From: an uncultured Mollicutes bacterium
GTDB taxonomy: Bacteria > Bacillota_I > Bacilli_A > RFN20 > CAG-826
Reading direction: 5' to 3'
Assembly: GCA_937893635.1 (NCBI GenBank)
Contig: CALBGF010000229.1
Span: forward strand, 1-5,597
DNA length: 5,597 nt
How positions within the stretch are numbered: the stretch's first letter is position 1; the number at the start of each line of letters is the position of its first letter. The notes beneath the pieces were generated by a model. That model was not told the origin of the DNA, did no database searches, and saw nothing but the letters and a program-made list of their open reading frames with translations. The translations under genes were made by a program, and so were the position numbers. Positions 4,772 to 5,597 of the stretch are shown in pieces.

Positions 4772-5597
4772 ATGAAAAAATCAACAAAAAATATAATTAA
4801 TTTTACGGCGATGGGTATCTTAATTGCTGGCACAATTATTGGAAACATTGTCGCAAATGTGTTTGAAACACAAATTAATAGTTTATTATGCCAACCAATT
4901 GTTGATGATACAAATCTTGATGAAACAATTGATGAAGGTCAAAGATTATCAAAACAAATTGTGCAAGAAGGTAGCGTGTTAGTAAGAAATGATAATAATA
5001 TTTTACCTTTAAGCGTAGACACTAATAAAAAAGTTAATGTATTTGGTCATTCCGCAATTGACTGGTCTTATGGTGGGTTTGGTTCTGGTATGGTTCAACC
5101 TGAAAATGATAAAATCTCCACAAATATTGATTTGTTAAAAGCATTAAAAAGATATGGTATTCAATATAATGAAGATTTAATTAGTATGTATAAAAAATAC
5201 GCAAGCACTAATCGATATAATAAAGATGCTTCAACAATCTTTAAATTATATGAACCAAATATTAATGATAAAAACTATTATAGTGAAGAACTTCTTAAAA
5301 ATGCTAAAGATTATTCTGATGTAGCAATTGTTGTTGTAACAAGAACTACTGGAGAAGGCGCTGATGTTGATAAGCAAGATAAATATAATGGTGATGGTAA
5401 AACTGGTAATTATTTTGCTATATCTAGTGAAGAAGAAGGAATTATTAAATATTGTGTAGAAAATTATAAAAAAACAGTTGTTATTATTAATTCCACTAAT
5501 GCAATGGAATTAGGTGCATTAGAAAAATTTGATAATCTAGCCTGCCTTATTGTGGGATCAACTGGTACACGTGGTGCGGATGGAATACCTTCTTTAT
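4772..5597 (+). CDS. Membrane-anchored GH3-family protein, C-domain first (3' partial)
   Basis: The first 275 residues of a protein that runs past the window. A short basic start and one hydrophobic segment (about 10-30) form a signal anchor, placing the rest outside the cell. The body is the alpha/beta sandwich normally found at the C-terminal side of glycoside hydrolase family 3: VQEGSVLVRNDNNILPLS (64-81) followed by KVNVFG, a GGFGSGMVQ loop (101-109), VAIVVVTRTTGEGADVD (184-200), KTVVIINSTNAMELG (234-248) and CLIVGSTGTRGADGIPSL (258-275). E195 of GEGAD lies where GH3 enzymes often carry the acid/base residue; this is an inference. With only about 60 residues before this domain there is no room for the TIM barrel upstream, so the order is probably reversed, as in the beta-glucosidases of Ruminococcus albus and Butyrivibrio fibrisolvens, with the barrel and nucleophile Asp beyond the window. 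AGGTGAG (4762-4768) precedes the ATG. Substrate unknown; a beta-glucosidase-like activity is likely. Confidence 0.88.
   Translation, partial: MKKSTKNIINFTAMGILIAGTIIGNIVANVFETQINSLLCQPIVDDTNLDETIDEGQRLSKQIVQEGSVLVRNDNNILPLSVDTNKKVNVFGHSAIDWSYGGFGSGMVQPENDKISTNIDLLKALKRYGIQYNEDLISMYKKYASTNRYNKDASTIFKLYEPNINDKNYYSEELLKNAKDYSDVAIVVVTRTTGEGADVDKQDKYNGDGKTGNYFAISSEEEGIIKYCVENYKKTVVIINSTNAMELGALEKFDNLACLIVGSTGTRGADGIPSL

Noticed and set aside
1..5597. CRISPR array, tRNA, rRNA, insertion sequence or prophage elements
   Set aside because: No regularly spaced repeats, no cloverleaf or rRNA-like stretches, no transposase, integrase or terminal inverted repeats were seen on either strand.

Overview
The window is strongly AT-rich. 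Every gene is on the + strand, start sites carry purine-rich Shine-Dalgarno sequences, and the standard code is used: TGA ends two of the genes and Trp is TGG. Together with a LytTR/GHKL two-component pair and a GH3 enzyme, this points to a low-GC Firmicute, most likely a gut-associated Bacilli, Erysipelotrichia or Mollicutes-like lineage that does not use the mycoplasma code. The exact taxon cannot be read from the window.

Layout. Bases 2-55 are probably the last 17 codons of an upstream gene, followed by an intrinsic terminator (61-97). A leader of about 125 bases carries a possible promoter and a small dyad. Next comes a two-gene signalling operon: a LytTR-type response regulator (224-940; its start is moved in from a longer open frame that begins inside the terminator loop) and, overlapping it by ATGA, an AgrC-like membrane histidine kinase with a GHKL ATPase domain (937-2289). 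An intrinsic terminator whose stem includes the kinase stop codon closes this unit (2284-2317). After an intergenic stretch with a conspicuous 11-bp tandem repeat (2358-2379) comes a second, tightly packed operon: a 41-residue acidic peptide (2424-2549), a secreted 734-residue protein with a duplicated propeller-like module (2559-4763), and the start of a membrane-anchored GH3-family protein whose C-terminal-type domain comes first (4772 to the window end).

How it may work together (inference). The kinase would sense an extracellular signal and phosphorylate the LytTR regulator. The regulator could act at the tandem repeat just upstream of the peptide-propeller-GH3 operon, controlling export of a sugar-binding or surface module and a glycan-degrading enzyme. 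No AgrB or AgrD is visible, and the small peptide has neither Cys nor a Gly-Gly leader, so it is not a classical Agr or ComC pheromone. Its role is the main open question. The most interesting items are this peptide, the putative operator and the two five-unit repeats of the propeller protein.
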